Of a stretch of 64,000 nt of DNA, positions 8,944-19,400 are shown one piece after another (within the stretch, counting starts at the first letter, position 1; each line of letters begins with the position of its first letter). The position numbers were made by a program, and so were the translations under genes. The notes under the pieces were generated by a model. That model was not told the DNA's origin, did not search any database, and worked only from the letters and a program-made list of their open reading frames with translations. This DNA is from Orbilia blumenaviensis (Eukaryota > Ascomycota > Orbiliomycetes > Orbiliales > Orbiliaceae). The stretch is taken from NCBI GenBank assembly GCA_036872755.1, contig JAVHNS010000003.1:3348001-3412000 (forward strand), in the 5' to 3' direction.

Positions 8944-11900
8944 CCTTCCATGTTCATTCTTCCATAGACGTCGGCAAATTCAATCTTGTTGATGTGGAGG
9001 AATCTGTTGGGTCTTGGTTCAAGGTGACCTCGTTTAAGATCGGTGATTTTAAGTCGGTAGTAAGGTGAGGCAGGGTCATCCTGTCCGTGGTTGGGGTGAT
9101 CTTCCTGGAAATGATGTCTGAAGTCAAGCCAGGTGTCAAAGGTGAGGTCTCGGCAGTACATGCATCGCCATCCTACGTTTCGAGCATTTGGTTTGATTTC
9201 TAGGACATGAGGATTTCCAGTGAAGGTGACATATTTTCGGGTGTGGTTGATACAGAGGTCGTATCCTCCATAAAACGAGTAGACAGCTGGTTTTCTGCAG
9301 AGTCGGCATCGGCGATTCTCCTTCTTGATCAAGCCGTGCTTGGTGATATGTTTGGTACCGGCTGTACAATAGTGTTTGTCCTTTCTGTGGTATTCTGTGG
9401 TTTCTTCCTCGTAGTCGGTGTCGAATTGAGTGATGCAAGTATCTTGGTGAGTTAAGAGTTGAATGATGGTTCGAAAGGGATATTGACAGGGGCATTTCCT
9501 GCAATTAAAAGGGGTATTGGGATCGTAGGGGGTAAGTTGGACGAAGTTGAAATATCCAGTGTATAAGCTCCATCCATCGTGGCAGAGATCGCAAAGATAG
9601 AGAGCGTGGTCGTAGAGTCTCACATCTGAGGGTCGGGTCTCGCACAGGTGGCAATCGGGAGCAACTTCCCAATATTCCGAAGCAATGCATCCAATCTCAT
9701 CGGTTTGTTCGTAGGTAGGAGGGGAATCGACGTCTTCGATTCCTTTATGGTAGGTTTCCCAATCTTCTGCAAAGTCGACTCCATAAAGGTCGCTATTAGC
9801 ATAGAAGAGGGCATCTTGGTATTTCTTAGAGGAGGGCCATTTCCGGTTTTCAGCATATCTGTATCCGGCACATCCAGCAGTGAAAGTAGTGTAGCAGTCT
9901 AGACATCTGCGGTCCGATCGACTTTGAGTTGTACGGTTGTAACTTTCGCGCCAGTTGTGGGTTCCTTTCTGACAATCCATACATCGGACTTGTCCTTCTT
10001 CGAGTTCCATAGGGATTATGTCGTCAACGTAGGTCTCAGGGGCAAAGGCTTCGTCGTCATCCCAGCTCCTGTAGGACGTAGTTGAAGGGCTAGAGGGAAC
10101 TTCTTTGTAGGCTTCCTCTTCATCACTTGAGTGTTCCATAGGAAGATCTTCCCATCTGTGGGAGATTTGGTCGTAAGCGAGTGATAAATCCATTTTGGTG
10201 AGGGGGTCCTCTACTACATTAGTGGATCGTAGATGAACCTTAGGATTTCGTGGTATGGGGTCAATATGAACTAGGCGGGTATAGTGAATCCCTTCAGACA
10301 TGTACTCCTGGAAGAGTTCTCCGTTAGGGCGCCTCTCGTAGTTCAAATGAACTCCAGGCGTCGGATTGTTCCAAAGCCAATGATATTCTTGAGGAGTTGG
10401 ATCATGGGTGACTGGGGCAACTTCAAGTCCAGTTTCTTCTTCTTGGGTGGTAGACTCGGGGGTGTTCATAGGTTGATCGGAGGTGGTTGAGCAGTTTGAG
10501 GCTTGCTCAAGAATTCGCTGCTGAAGTTGTTCGATCTCCTGAGGAGTAGACTGGTGTGTCATTTGAACTTTCTTCGTAGTAGGTGGTGGTGGAGAGTTGG
10601 TGTTCGCGAATCTGACATTTCTGCGTTGTTGAAATGTGTTATTTTGTCGTGGCTCGTCGCAATTTCTAGCAATATGCCCAGATTTGTTGCAATTGTAGCA
10701 AATAGGGCTGTTAGATTTTGGTCCCTTGGGCTCCTTGTTGTGCGGGTAATTGTGTCGAGTTGTGTTGAGATCCATGGGGGCTGGGCCAAAAGTTTTATTT
10801 GGAGTAAAACTTCCATCCTTATTCTTACGCCAGTTCCCATTTCCTTTATTATTCTGGTTCTGGGGTGCCTTCCCCTTGTTCTTGTCCTTCTTAGGACCAT
10901 GGTCGTGGAAATTCTTCTTTCCCTGACCGTGCTTATTTCGCCAGTAGATGTCGTCGATTTCGATGACCATCTTCTGCATTTCCATGCGTTCGAGGGGTTT
11001 TCCGAGTTGTTGTTCTCTGAGAAGGACTTGAACCTTCAGCTCTGGTTTCAATCCTTCTCGGGCTCGGTAGGTGATGTTGGATTCGTCCCATTCGGTGAGA
11101 AGGGCGATTTGGTTGAACTTGTGGAAGTATCCACGAGCTGAGTTAGTCTGTTTGAGTCCTTCAAGGTCCCTACGGGCCTTGTTAACCTTATCGTCTTCTC
11201 CGCATTGTTGTTTAAGGAACGTGACGAATTCCTCGAAATTCGTCATGATCTTGAGGATGTGGGCGTCAGAGGCGGTTCCATTCTTGACATAATGATTATT
11301 GTAGTTGATGAATGCTTGGAGGATCGGGTCTTCCAAGTACATTCCTGCAAAGATGACCTTGAGTCTGTCATTTGGAAATCTGTCACCCTGTACTTCAAAA
11401 TGGGTTGAGAGTTGGTGGAGAAAGTGATCAATTTTCTCGGGTTTGCCAGAGTACTTTATTGGGTCTCCGATTTTAGGTGCCTTGTTAGTACCGGTTCTGA
11501 CTTTTTCCTTGTCGTAATCCGTTTTGAGGGTTTCATATTCCAATTGTTTCTGTAAGAGCGCTTCTTCCTTGTCTGCGACAGCTTGCTTGTATTCTACTTC
11601 CAAAGTGGCTATTCTCGTCATGAGATCTTCCACAGTTGGTGGAATCTGTCCACTTGAGGGTCCTCCTACGCTGGCCATTGCGTTGAGTAAGTCTGATGCT
11701 GTGCTAAGTAGTCGTTCGTGTCTTCGAAAATGATCTAGCGTCGGCTGTATCCTAGTCGTAACGCTGATGTATTCAGTGTCTCTATATTGTCCGGACGGAA
11801 CACTGATTCGTACTAATTCTAAATCTTCACTGTCAGTGGTTAGCTCTAGAGGGGGTAATTCAACCTGTTCTGCAGATGATTCTTCTGTCTGCGTCTGTTG

Positions 11901-12011
11901 ATCTTGAGTTGCAACTGGTAGACGTATTACTCTATCAAAGAGATTGTCTCCTATTCCGTAAGTAGTGCCGTGGAAGTCGTGATATTCGGCGTCACTGCTA
12001 TTGCTTGACAT
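8934..12011 (-). CDS. gag: Gag polyprotein with CCHC knuckle and long Zn-ribbon-like extension
   Basis: 1025 residues starting at ATG 12011, 40 nt inside the 5' LTR edge. A coiled-coil-like stretch lies at about 125-175, a capsid-like retrotransposon Gag region at about 175-350, a basic Lys/Asn-rich linker at 360-430, and one CCHC nucleocapsid knuckle at C438-C441-H446-C451. This much is normal for Ty3/gypsy Gag and should form the particle and bind the RNA. What is unusual is the further 570 residues: an acidic, Pro/Ser-rich segment (about 500-670), then at least six CxxC pairs (677/680, 703/706, 787/790, 807/810, 837/840, 902/905) and a final C2H2-like motif (C950, C953, H966, H972). Ordinary Gags of this group are much shorter. 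The frame has no stops, so the tail is under constraint or very recently intact. The last codons overlap the frameshift signal. Confidence 0.9.
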   Translation of the reverse strand: MSSNSSDAEYHDFHGTTYGIGDNLFDRVIRLPVATQDQQTQTEESSAEQVELPPLELTTDSEDLELVRISVPSGQYRDTEYISVTTRIQPTLDHFRRHERLLSTASDLLNAMASVGGPSSGQIPPTVEDLMTRIATLEVEYKQAVADKEEALLQKQLEYETLKTDYDKEKVRTGTNKAPKIGDPIKYSGKPEKIDHFLHQLSTHFEVQGDRFPNDRLKVIFAGMYLEDPILQAFINYNNHYVKNGTASDAHILKIMTNFEEFVTFLKQQCGEDDKVNKARRDLEGLKQTNSARGYFHKFNQIALLTEWDESNITYRAREGLKPELKVQVLLREQQLGKPLERMEMQKMVIEIDDIYWRNKHGQGKKNFHDHGPKKDKNKGKAPQNQNNKGNGNWRKNKDGSFTPNKTFGPAPMDLNTTRHNYPHNKEPKGPKSNSPICYNCNKSGHIARNCDEPRQNNTFQQRRNVRFANTNSPPPPTTKKVQMTHQSTPQEIEQLQQRILEQASNCSTTSDQPMNTPESTTQEEETGLEVAPVTHDPTPQEYHWLWNNPTPGVHLNYERRPNGELFQEYMSEGIHYTRLVHIDPIPRNPKVHLRSTNVVEDPLTKMDLSLAYDQISHRWEDLPMEHSSDEEEAYKEVPSSPSTTSYRSWDDDEAFAPETYVDDIIPMELEEGQVRCMDCQKGTHNWRESYNRTTQSRSDRRCLDCYTTFTAGCAGYRYAENRKWPSSKKYQDALFYANSDLYGVDFAEDWETYHKGIEDVDSPPTYEQTDEIGCIASEYWEVAPDCHLCETRPSDVRLYDHALYLCDLCHDGWSLYTGYFNFVQLTPYDPNTPFNCRKCPCQYPFRTIIQLLTHQDTCITQFDTDYEEETTEYHRKDKHYCTAGTKHITKHGLIKKENRRCRLCRKPAVYSFYGGYDLCINHTRKYVTFTGNPHVLEIKPNARNVGWRCMYCRDLTFDTWLDFRHHFQEDHPNHGQDDPASPYYRLKITDLKRGHLEPRPNRFLHINKIEFADVYGRMNMEGKN

Positions 12012-12040
12012 ACGATTCTCGCCTTACCGTTGAGAGTCGG

Positions 12041-12051
12041 ATCGGTCAAAG
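12041..12051 (-). other. Candidate primer binding site (possible self-priming)
   Basis: The bases after the 5' LTR on the minus strand read CTTTGACCGAT, not the TGG start expected for a normal tRNA 3' end. The 9-mer TTGACCGAT (12049-12041) is exactly complementary to ATCGGTCAA in the LTR (12273-12265), just downstream of the TATA motif, where the transcript should begin. Weaker pairing continues beyond it with a small bulge. This is the arrangement of Tf1/sushi-type self-primed elements. The transcript start is not known, so the role is inferred. Confidence 0.55.
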
Positions 12052-12315
12052 TGTTACACCTGTCCCGGGTATTTCCCAAATAGGAAATTCCTAAAACAGC
12101 CTAGCGTTCTTTGGCTAATCGTATTCTCAATCTAAAGTATTCAGATTATTCTCTCAAGGTAAGCTGGGTTGAATATAGAGATATCAAATAGTGTAACTCC
12201 TAGTAAGGGGATACTAGGTTCAATGGGTAAAGGTAGTAAACAGAGTGTATTGAGTATTGATAAGTTGACCGATGGAGTCTAAGAAAGAATCCTGAGACTG
12301 CCATCGTTCAAAGGT

Positions 12316-12324
12316 CCTTATATA
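12316..12324 (-). promoter_or_regulatory. TATA-like element of the retrotransposon promoter
   Basis: Reads TATATAAGG on the minus strand. It is about 44 nt upstream of the LTR segment that complements the primer site, a reasonable TATA-to-start distance for fungi. The second copy is at 3684-3692 in the 3' LTR. Confidence 0.5.
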
Positions 12325-12367
12325 CATGAGCGTCGTCCATACAAATGTGAATCGTCTATAGACTTGG

Positions 12368-12425
12368 GCGTTATGTGCCCCGGAGGGCGTTATGTGCACA
12401 TAACGCGCCAAGCCACACATAACGC
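12368..12425. promoter_or_regulatory. Four-copy symmetric 10-mer array in LTR U3
   Basis: Four copies of GCGTTATGTG are arranged as two direct and two inverted with equal 9-bp outer spacers. The central pair abuts to give the perfect 20-bp palindrome GCGTTATGTGCACATAACGC. Spacers are not related to each other, so the symmetry is in the 10-mers only. It lies about 45 bp upstream of the TATA motif and recurs at 3736-3793. A second dyad (TGTGTTGT, CGGC, ACAACACA) is at 12451-12470. The likely role is binding of a dimeric host transcription factor; this is inferred. Confidence 0.6.
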
Positions 12426-12609
12426 TTTCTGCATGGTTTGTTCTGGGAGTTGTGTTGTCGGCACAACACAGTCCAATCCGTCTCTTTTCTGGTATGGTTT
12501 TCTCCCGCCGGATATTTATAATAAAAATCATCTCGGTGTGAGAAACAGCCTGCGAAAACGGACTCATGTTTGACACGCCAAGACATACCTAGTATGGCTG
12601 GCCGTGACA

Positions 12610-12614
12610 ATAAT
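12610..12614. repeat. Target-site duplication, right copy (ATAAT)
   Basis: Immediately follows the terminal ACA of the right LTR and matches the five bases before the left LTR. Confidence 0.8.
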
Positions 12615-15430
12615 ATTGTTTTTATTAAAAACAAATTTAGTAATATATAATTTAATTTTAATAATTTTTATAATAATTTTAATAAATTGTTAAACATATT
12701 AAAAAAAATTAAAAATATTTATTAATATATTTTATAATAGATAATAATTTTAAAACTTGAGTTTAAAATAAAAAAATTTTTAGATAAATTAATAATTTTA
12801 ATAATTTGTATAAATAATAATATTAAATATTTTAAGTTTAAATTAAAAATAAAAATATGTTATTAAATAATTTTTAAATATTTAAAATTTTTTAATTGAT
12901 AGATATTATTTTAATAAATTTTATTAAATTTCACAAAATCAATTTTTTTACTAATAAAATTTAGGGTAAAAAAATGTTTGATAATTAGAATAATAAGTTT
13001 ACAAAATTAATTAATATTGTAAAAATAGATAATGGTAATTTTAAAAATAATGAAGATAATTTAAATGTTTTAAATGATGGGGGTAATAATTTAAATATTT
13101 TAAATAATAAAAATGATAATTTAGATATTTTAAATAATAGAAATAATAATTTAAATATTTTAAATAATAAAAGAGATAAAATTAATGTTTTAAAAGATAA
13201 AGATAATTTTTTGAATAAAGAATAAGAAATTATATAATATATTTTTAATTAATAGGATTAAAAAAAATAAATTAATATAAATAATTAAAAAAAATATAAA
13301 TTTATTAATTTTATAATTTATAATTTTTAATTTAATTTCATTAAAGTTTTAATAATTTTTTGAGAGTGGGAAAATATTAATTATTTTATAATTAATAGTA
13401 ATGATTTAATTGTTAATATTTTTTGTGTTATTAAAAATTTTATTTTAAATTGTTTTAAAAAAGTAAAAAAAAATATAAAAAAATTATATTGCTTTAATAT
13501 TTACCAAAAAATTATAATTTTTAAAAATAAAAAAATTATAAATTGTGTGAAAATAGTTACAAATATTAAGTGTTTGAAGGAAGTCTTTAAAAAAAAGGTA
13601 AAAAATAATGTAAGAGTTAAAATTGCTAAGGATATTGTGTTAAATAAATTTATATATTTCAAATTTTTTGTATATTTATAAGTATGTTAATGATTTTTAT
13701 TGTTTAGTATATATTTTTTTAGTAGGTGGAGTATTTATTTTATTTATTTTAATTTTTTTATTAGTTGTTATTGGATTTTTAGTGTTGGATATTATTTTTA
13801 AAAAAATTATTTTGAGAGTTTATTGTTTATTTTTAGATAATAAGTTAATTTTTATTTTTAAAGATGTTATTATAAATGTTTTAAATAATGGTATGTATTT
13901 AATTTGGGGTGATGGATTTAATGTTGTTTAGTAGATGTTTTTGAATGATTATTGTTATGTAGATTATTTTTAAATTATTTTAAATAATATTAATAATTTT
14001 TATTTTAATTTAAATAATTTATTGTATATTTATTGTTTATTTGGTGTTATATATAAGAGTTTTGGAGATTGTATTATTTTGTATTTTAATTAAAATTTAA
14101 AAAACTAAATTAAAAACTATAAAAAATTATTAATAAATAGAGGAGGTATTGGAGTTTACAAATTATTTAAACTTTATGTAATTTTATATAAAAATTTATA
14201 GGCAAATAATATATCTTTTTTTAAAAAAAATATTTGATTGAATATTGACTATTATTTAATAATAATTGATAAAAATATTGGTAAAAACAAAAATAAAAAT
14301 AAAATTATTAAATAATCTTTAAAATTTATATTAAAAAAAAAAAAAGACTTAAATATAAAAAAAAGTTAAAAAAATTTCAATTATTTTAAATAAATTGAAA
14401 CTTTTGGGGGTTTAATGGTGGATAATAAAAGTTAAGAAATAAATAATAAATATTAAAAAATAAATTAAAAATTTAAAAAAAATAATATAAAAAATAAAAA
14501 AATTTTTAACAAAAATATTAATAATTACAATATATATTACCATAACAAAAAAAAAACAGATAATAAAAATCTAAAATAAAAAAATAAAGATTATAATAAA
14601 ATCAATATTAATTTTTTTTTTTTTTTTTTTAAAGATTTTGTAGTTTATTTAAAAATACAATTAATAAATTTTATTATTTCTTTTTGGGAATTTTATTATA
14701 GATTGTTAGAGTCTGTTTGCATTTGAACACTGATTTAATTGTCGAAAATATAAATGTGATTATATATATTATAATAATTACTAATATCTTAAACTACTAA
14801 CAATAAATTTCTGATATTGTATATCTATTATAAATCAATCTTTGATTATAAACTACTTAAAATAATTTTAATTGTTGTTAAAATTTTTAATATGGTTTTA
14901 CTTAATTTGCTTAAGCTAGCAAATTTTCAGTATCTACTAATTACCTTCTAAGATTCTTACCTGCTTCCCAGCACTTCATATATTGGCTTCCCAGCTCACT
15001 TAATTTTTTCCTAATGTATATATTTTTTATAAAAATATTAAATTTTTATATTTAATAAAAATTAAATTAAAATTTATTCTAATTATAATTAATATTAAAA
15101 AATGAAGTAAAATTTTTAAAAAAAATAAAATATATAAAAAATATTTTATTAAAAAAAAAAAAATAATTAAAAAAAAAAAATATTAATTAATTATTTATAA
15201 TAATAAAAATTTGAAGAAAATAAAATCAATATATTTATTTTTTTTATTTAATTTAATTCCTTTATTAAAAAATATACTCTATATTAATCTTTATGATTAT
15301 ATAATTAAATTTACAAATAAAACAGCTTTATAAACAATTATTTTTATTTATAAAATAGTTAAAATTATTATTGATAATTGATTTTTTTTTTTTATATATA
15401 CTTTTAAAAGTGCTTATAATTATTATTCCC
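12615..15430. repeat. AT-rich, RIP-like degenerate block (right)
   Basis: Continuation of the left AT-rich block after the retrotransposon. It contains short in-frame remnants on the plus strand (a 30-bp tandem repeat at 13055-13204; an open stretch at about 13668-13931 made almost only of AT-rich codons), suggesting a former protein-coding repeat mutated to A and T. Around 14900-15010 the composition is briefly less extreme. The sharp return to normal composition is near 15430. No element type can be assigned. Confidence 0.7.
13055..13204 (+). repeat. Five tandem 30-bp units, decayed protein repeat
   Basis: Five consecutive 30-bp units at 13055, 13085, 13115, 13145 and 13175, the last more diverged. 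The period is ten codons, and the plus-strand frame is open through all units with the pattern D/N-N-L-x-I/V-L-N-x-x-x, ending at a stop just after 13220. Preservation of period and frame inside a RIP-like block suggests a remnant of a repeat-containing protein gene rather than random low complexity. Confidence 0.5.
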
Positions 15431-16424
15431 CACCGGATGGCATTTGGAAATGTGTTGTATTTAGTTTTGCAGTACAATATTACATTACATTACATTACTT
15501 ATGTCTTGTCGCTATAAGCTATATTGAGCTATATAAAAGGATGACAAACCGTCTCATGATGCATGATGGCAGTCATATTAATAAGGGAGTGTTTAGCTAA
15601 ACGGCGCTGCGAGGTGGTATCCAACTCACGAACTCAAGAGCTGAAGCCTAGACTCAAGTCTCAATCTCATCCCGTATCATACAAACACTGGACAAGCACT
15701 ATTTTGCCTCTAATGACGAGGAGGACCTAACAACAGTGATACAGTGCTTATGACATATTTCAATACTCTCCTCTGTTGTACGATCATAGTATCAGCTTCT
15801 GCTCGGTAAAAACCCGGAGTTCAGCAAAGCCAAAAGCGAGCATGATACCACAAATTCGAGATGAACTCGCGTAAGGCGGCGCAAAAATCGACCGAGAGAC
15901 GTATAATTAGTATTCAAGGTCTACTCATACATATTTTAACCATCGGTTTAATATAATATCAGTAAGAGACCGGTCGACCAACGGCTGCATATATACAGGC
16001 CTATACACCAGCCCTGCTCAAACCAGACGAAATCATATATATATATATACTCAATACTTGCGGATATTCAGATCAACTAGTATCAGATAAGGGAGAATCG
16101 GGGATAACGCAGTTCCGCATGGGGATAAGTTTAGCCAGCGTAATACCCGTGCGCATATTCTTTTGGCCACTATTTCCGCTCTCCCATAATTGGTAAATCG
16201 TTAAATCTCCCATAGATGCAGATTTTGTTGGGGAAATAGGTATACGTCCGTATCTAGTGGATAATGGCCAATGCCTACTTCAAAAGTTTGTTTAATCGCA
16301 GCCGTATACATGCATATGTGCCTCAAGACTGATTTCGCGTCGCTCGAGACTTGGGGACCTAAGTCGGAGCCATGGTCCCTCGATTCGTAAGCCGTAAAAT
16401 ATAAATTGGTAGAAAAGTATTTAT
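15431..16424. other. Intergenic, downstream of the ankyrin NLR
   Basis: Normal base composition. Contains a short TTACA tandem run (about 15480-15500) and a TA-rich run near 16038-16050. No coding frame or RNA gene is recognised. The 3' end of the NLR transcript should fall here. Confidence 0.4.
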
Positions 16425-19400
16425 TTACGCATATAGATCCCAAACATACATATCATCCTCAAGGCTCTCGTCAGTCTCTTCGTCTTCTGAATTTTCCCTG
16501 CGAAAGACCAAATCTTCCCGATAATTCTGAAATTGAGCTTTCAGCGCCGGATCTTTAGCGTAAGGTAGGATGATATTTAAATATTCAGGCCGAAATTGCC
16601 CCGCTCGGAGTACCTCATCGACGTCTGCGCCATTATCAAGGAGTAGCTTGATTGCGGATATGCGGTTCTGTGAGCCGCGGTCTGAGTGGCTTTCCCAGTA
16701 AACTTCAAGTTTATATCGACCAGTAACAACCTCCAAAGCAGATCTGTAGGTGCCGGTTCGAGCCACCAGATTCACATCGGCACCATTTTCGATCAGAAAC
16801 TTCATTGATTTGAGGCCGCCATGTACGGCAGCAGAGATCAAAGCACACCCGTATATCCCAGACGATAATCGTTCATTCACTCGAGCGCCCTTTTCGATCA
16901 GATACTGCATCCCAGCCACACTCTTCTCTTCGCCAAAGATCGCCTCCACAGCAGCAAAAGCCGCTAAAGCTGACCCATATTCTCCGCGCTTAATTTCCAA
17001 GTTGACGTCAGCACCATGCTCCACCAAGAACGTGATACGTTCAGAAATATTATTTAGGGGGCTCATTGTCGGGGTAAAACATGCAGCGATCAGTGCGCAG
17101 CCATAATAGGCCCTCTCGAGCACAGCGTTGATATTAGCACCATTCTGTACGAGGTACTCCATGATCGCCATTCCACTTTCGCGCACGCAACTAATTGCTG
17201 CTAACAGTGGAGGTCCCGTACTACCTTCTAAGTTCACCGAAGCACCTCGAGACACCAACAACTTGACCATATTCTCGTCGCCTATTCCTGCGGCGGCAGT
17301 TAAAGCGGAACCACAACGTTTACTCTCCAGCAGTTGGTCAATTATCGCACCTTCGTCTAGTAGAAGCTTGACCATATCAATACTTCTACACAAAACAGCC
17401 TCAGCTAGTGCTGACTTAACCTGCCCCGCTAAAAGATTAACCTGGGCACCCTTGCGGATCAAGAACTTGGCCACTGGAATGCTTCCACCCCAACCAGCAG
17501 CAATTAATGGGGTAGAATAAACCGCCTCATGGACTAACTCGTTAACATCGGCCCCCTCGGCGAGTAATCGCTCTACCATACTCAGACGTCCTCCCCAGCA
17601 TGCTACGGTTAAAGGTGTCCTGAATTTTGAACGCTCATTACCTCCCTTAACACTGACATTCGCGCCATTCCTGATCAGAAGATCCATTATTTTTTCCATT
17701 GCTAACCAGTCCTCTTCAGACCGAGTTAATCCACGCTCCTCGCTCCCCGGCTTCAGAGACTGCCTGTTAGCCACACTTTTCAAAGAAATCGTAATTATCG
17801 AATCGCTATTGGAAAACGCAAGTCCGCAATCACATGCGGAGATTAGTGCCTTATCCAAGTCATCCTGCTCAAATTTCAGATTAGAATTGAGAAGCAGCGA
17901 CTCAGCCAGATTATCAAAGCACTGGTATGCAGACATTACGAGCAGGCTCGAAAATGCGTGCGGGTATTCGCCGGGCCGGATATTCTTGTATATACTACCA
18001 TAAAGACCATATTCACAGATGTTAGGGTCGTCTTCATAAGGGTATGCGCGCCAATCTTCGAACAGTTTATAAACGTGCTGTAGCTCAGTCTTACTCATAT
18101 TCGGGTCCTTCTTTGTATAATTTTCAGCGTGTTTTATCCAGTACGGGGTGTAAATGAGGAAAGGATGTTTTTGAGTTATGCTGTGCCAGTCAGGAGTGCC
18201 CAATGACCATAGCAATCTTGGATATGCCACCCTTCTGTGGTAGAAAGATGAATTTTCAAGCTCCTTTAGATATCGTATACACCGGGAAAACAGAAGCTCA
18301 TGAGAAGTCGCTTCGATTCCATTCAATAGGGTGTTGTTCCATCCGGTTTGCTCTCGAAGAAAGTCTTTGACAGACTGGTGCATAAACCGGACTTCAGTAC
18401 TTAGAAGGTGTTCAAATTTCGAGCCGAATCGATGCCTGGAATAGGGCACCGTGAGATAGATCTGTCTAAAGGTTGTAATGACCTCTACAAGTCCACCACA
18501 CCAGTTTTGGATCTTATTTCTCATATCTTGACGCTCCGCATTCGCTCTCTTGACTTCCGGAGACCGACTCCGTCCCTTAGCAGGATTTTGGTCTCCTGTG
18601 CTCAGTAACTCGTTTTTCTTCGAAACCCGAGCGCAAGCCACTCCGCGATCCTGCTGGCTTTCGGGGACCGTCTTCATTAAGTCAGCCAACTCATCGATCG
18701 AAAGGGGTCTTTCGGCAGCCAACACTATCTGCAAGATTTCTTTCATCTTGTTGCGGTTTCTTTGGTCAACCTTTTCTAAACAGCTGATAAAAAGCGCGTA
18801 TAGATCTTTAGGGGATTCCTCGAGAATGCTCCAGATAACATCATTGTCCTCATAATCGTTCATCGCTTTCTGCAGCCTTTCAACGACGAGTTTCGCCCAT
18901 AGAAACACTCCATCGGCTTTTCGCAAGATTTCGTCGCTCAACTCCGGAACGATCTCGTCGTAGCCCGAGTACGTCTGGTCCCCGTCAACCAGAATCTCCT
19001 CGTCGTCCGAATACGTCTGATCTTCGTCATCCAGCATCTCCTCGTCGTCGTCCGAGAACGTTTCTTCGAAGCTCTTACATGCCTTAGCAGTTTTGCGAAG
19101 CTTCTCAGTAACATAGAGCTTTATATCCTCTGAGTTTTCATTGCCCAAATCGATTGTTGTCCAGGTTGTTCTGCGATTTATGAAATTGTCTGGTCTGCTT
19201 GATAGACAGATTCGCAGGTCGCAGGTCGGCTCATTGAGACCGCTTGTCAGTTGCTCTTCGAGAAATTTAAATATTTCAGAAGGTATAAAACCTTCGCCTT
19301 CATCAAGCGCGTCGATATATATCAGGCCGTTTACGTTGGGCGAAGACACGATGATTGTAAAAATTTTCTCTAGTTGTGCTTTCGTCCAGTCAGCCTGACG

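Larger units (their letters stand above)
3420..12609 (-). mobile_element. Complete Ty3/gypsy chromovirus LTR retrotransposon
   Basis: A 9190-bp element on the minus strand. Order along the transcript: 5' LTR (12052-12609), primer site, gag, pol (protease, RT, RNase H, integrase, chromodomain), polypurine tract, 3' LTR (3420-3977). LTRs begin TGTTACAC and end GTGACA, are 558 bp each and look identical. gag and pol have no internal stops. Integrase order after RT plus a C-terminal chromodomain places it in the chromovirus branch of Ty3/gypsy. It sits inside RIP-like DNA yet has normal base composition, so it inserted after that DNA was mutated. An additional spliced gene runs antisense between pol and the 3' LTR. 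It looks potentially active; activity itself is not shown. Confidence 0.95.
12052..12609 (-). repeat. 5' LTR (558 bp), promoter copy
   Basis: Upstream LTR of the minus-strand transcript and, by eye, identical to 3420-3977. It contains a TATA-like TATATAAGG at 12324-12316 on the minus strand and a palindromic upstream region. Identity of the two LTRs implies recent insertion, since both are copied from one template at insertion. Confidence 0.95.

Noticed and set aside
13668..13931. 87-codon hydrophobic ORF in the AT-rich block
   Set aside because: Hydrophobicity follows from AT-rich codons; no ATG context or family, most likely a RIP artefact.
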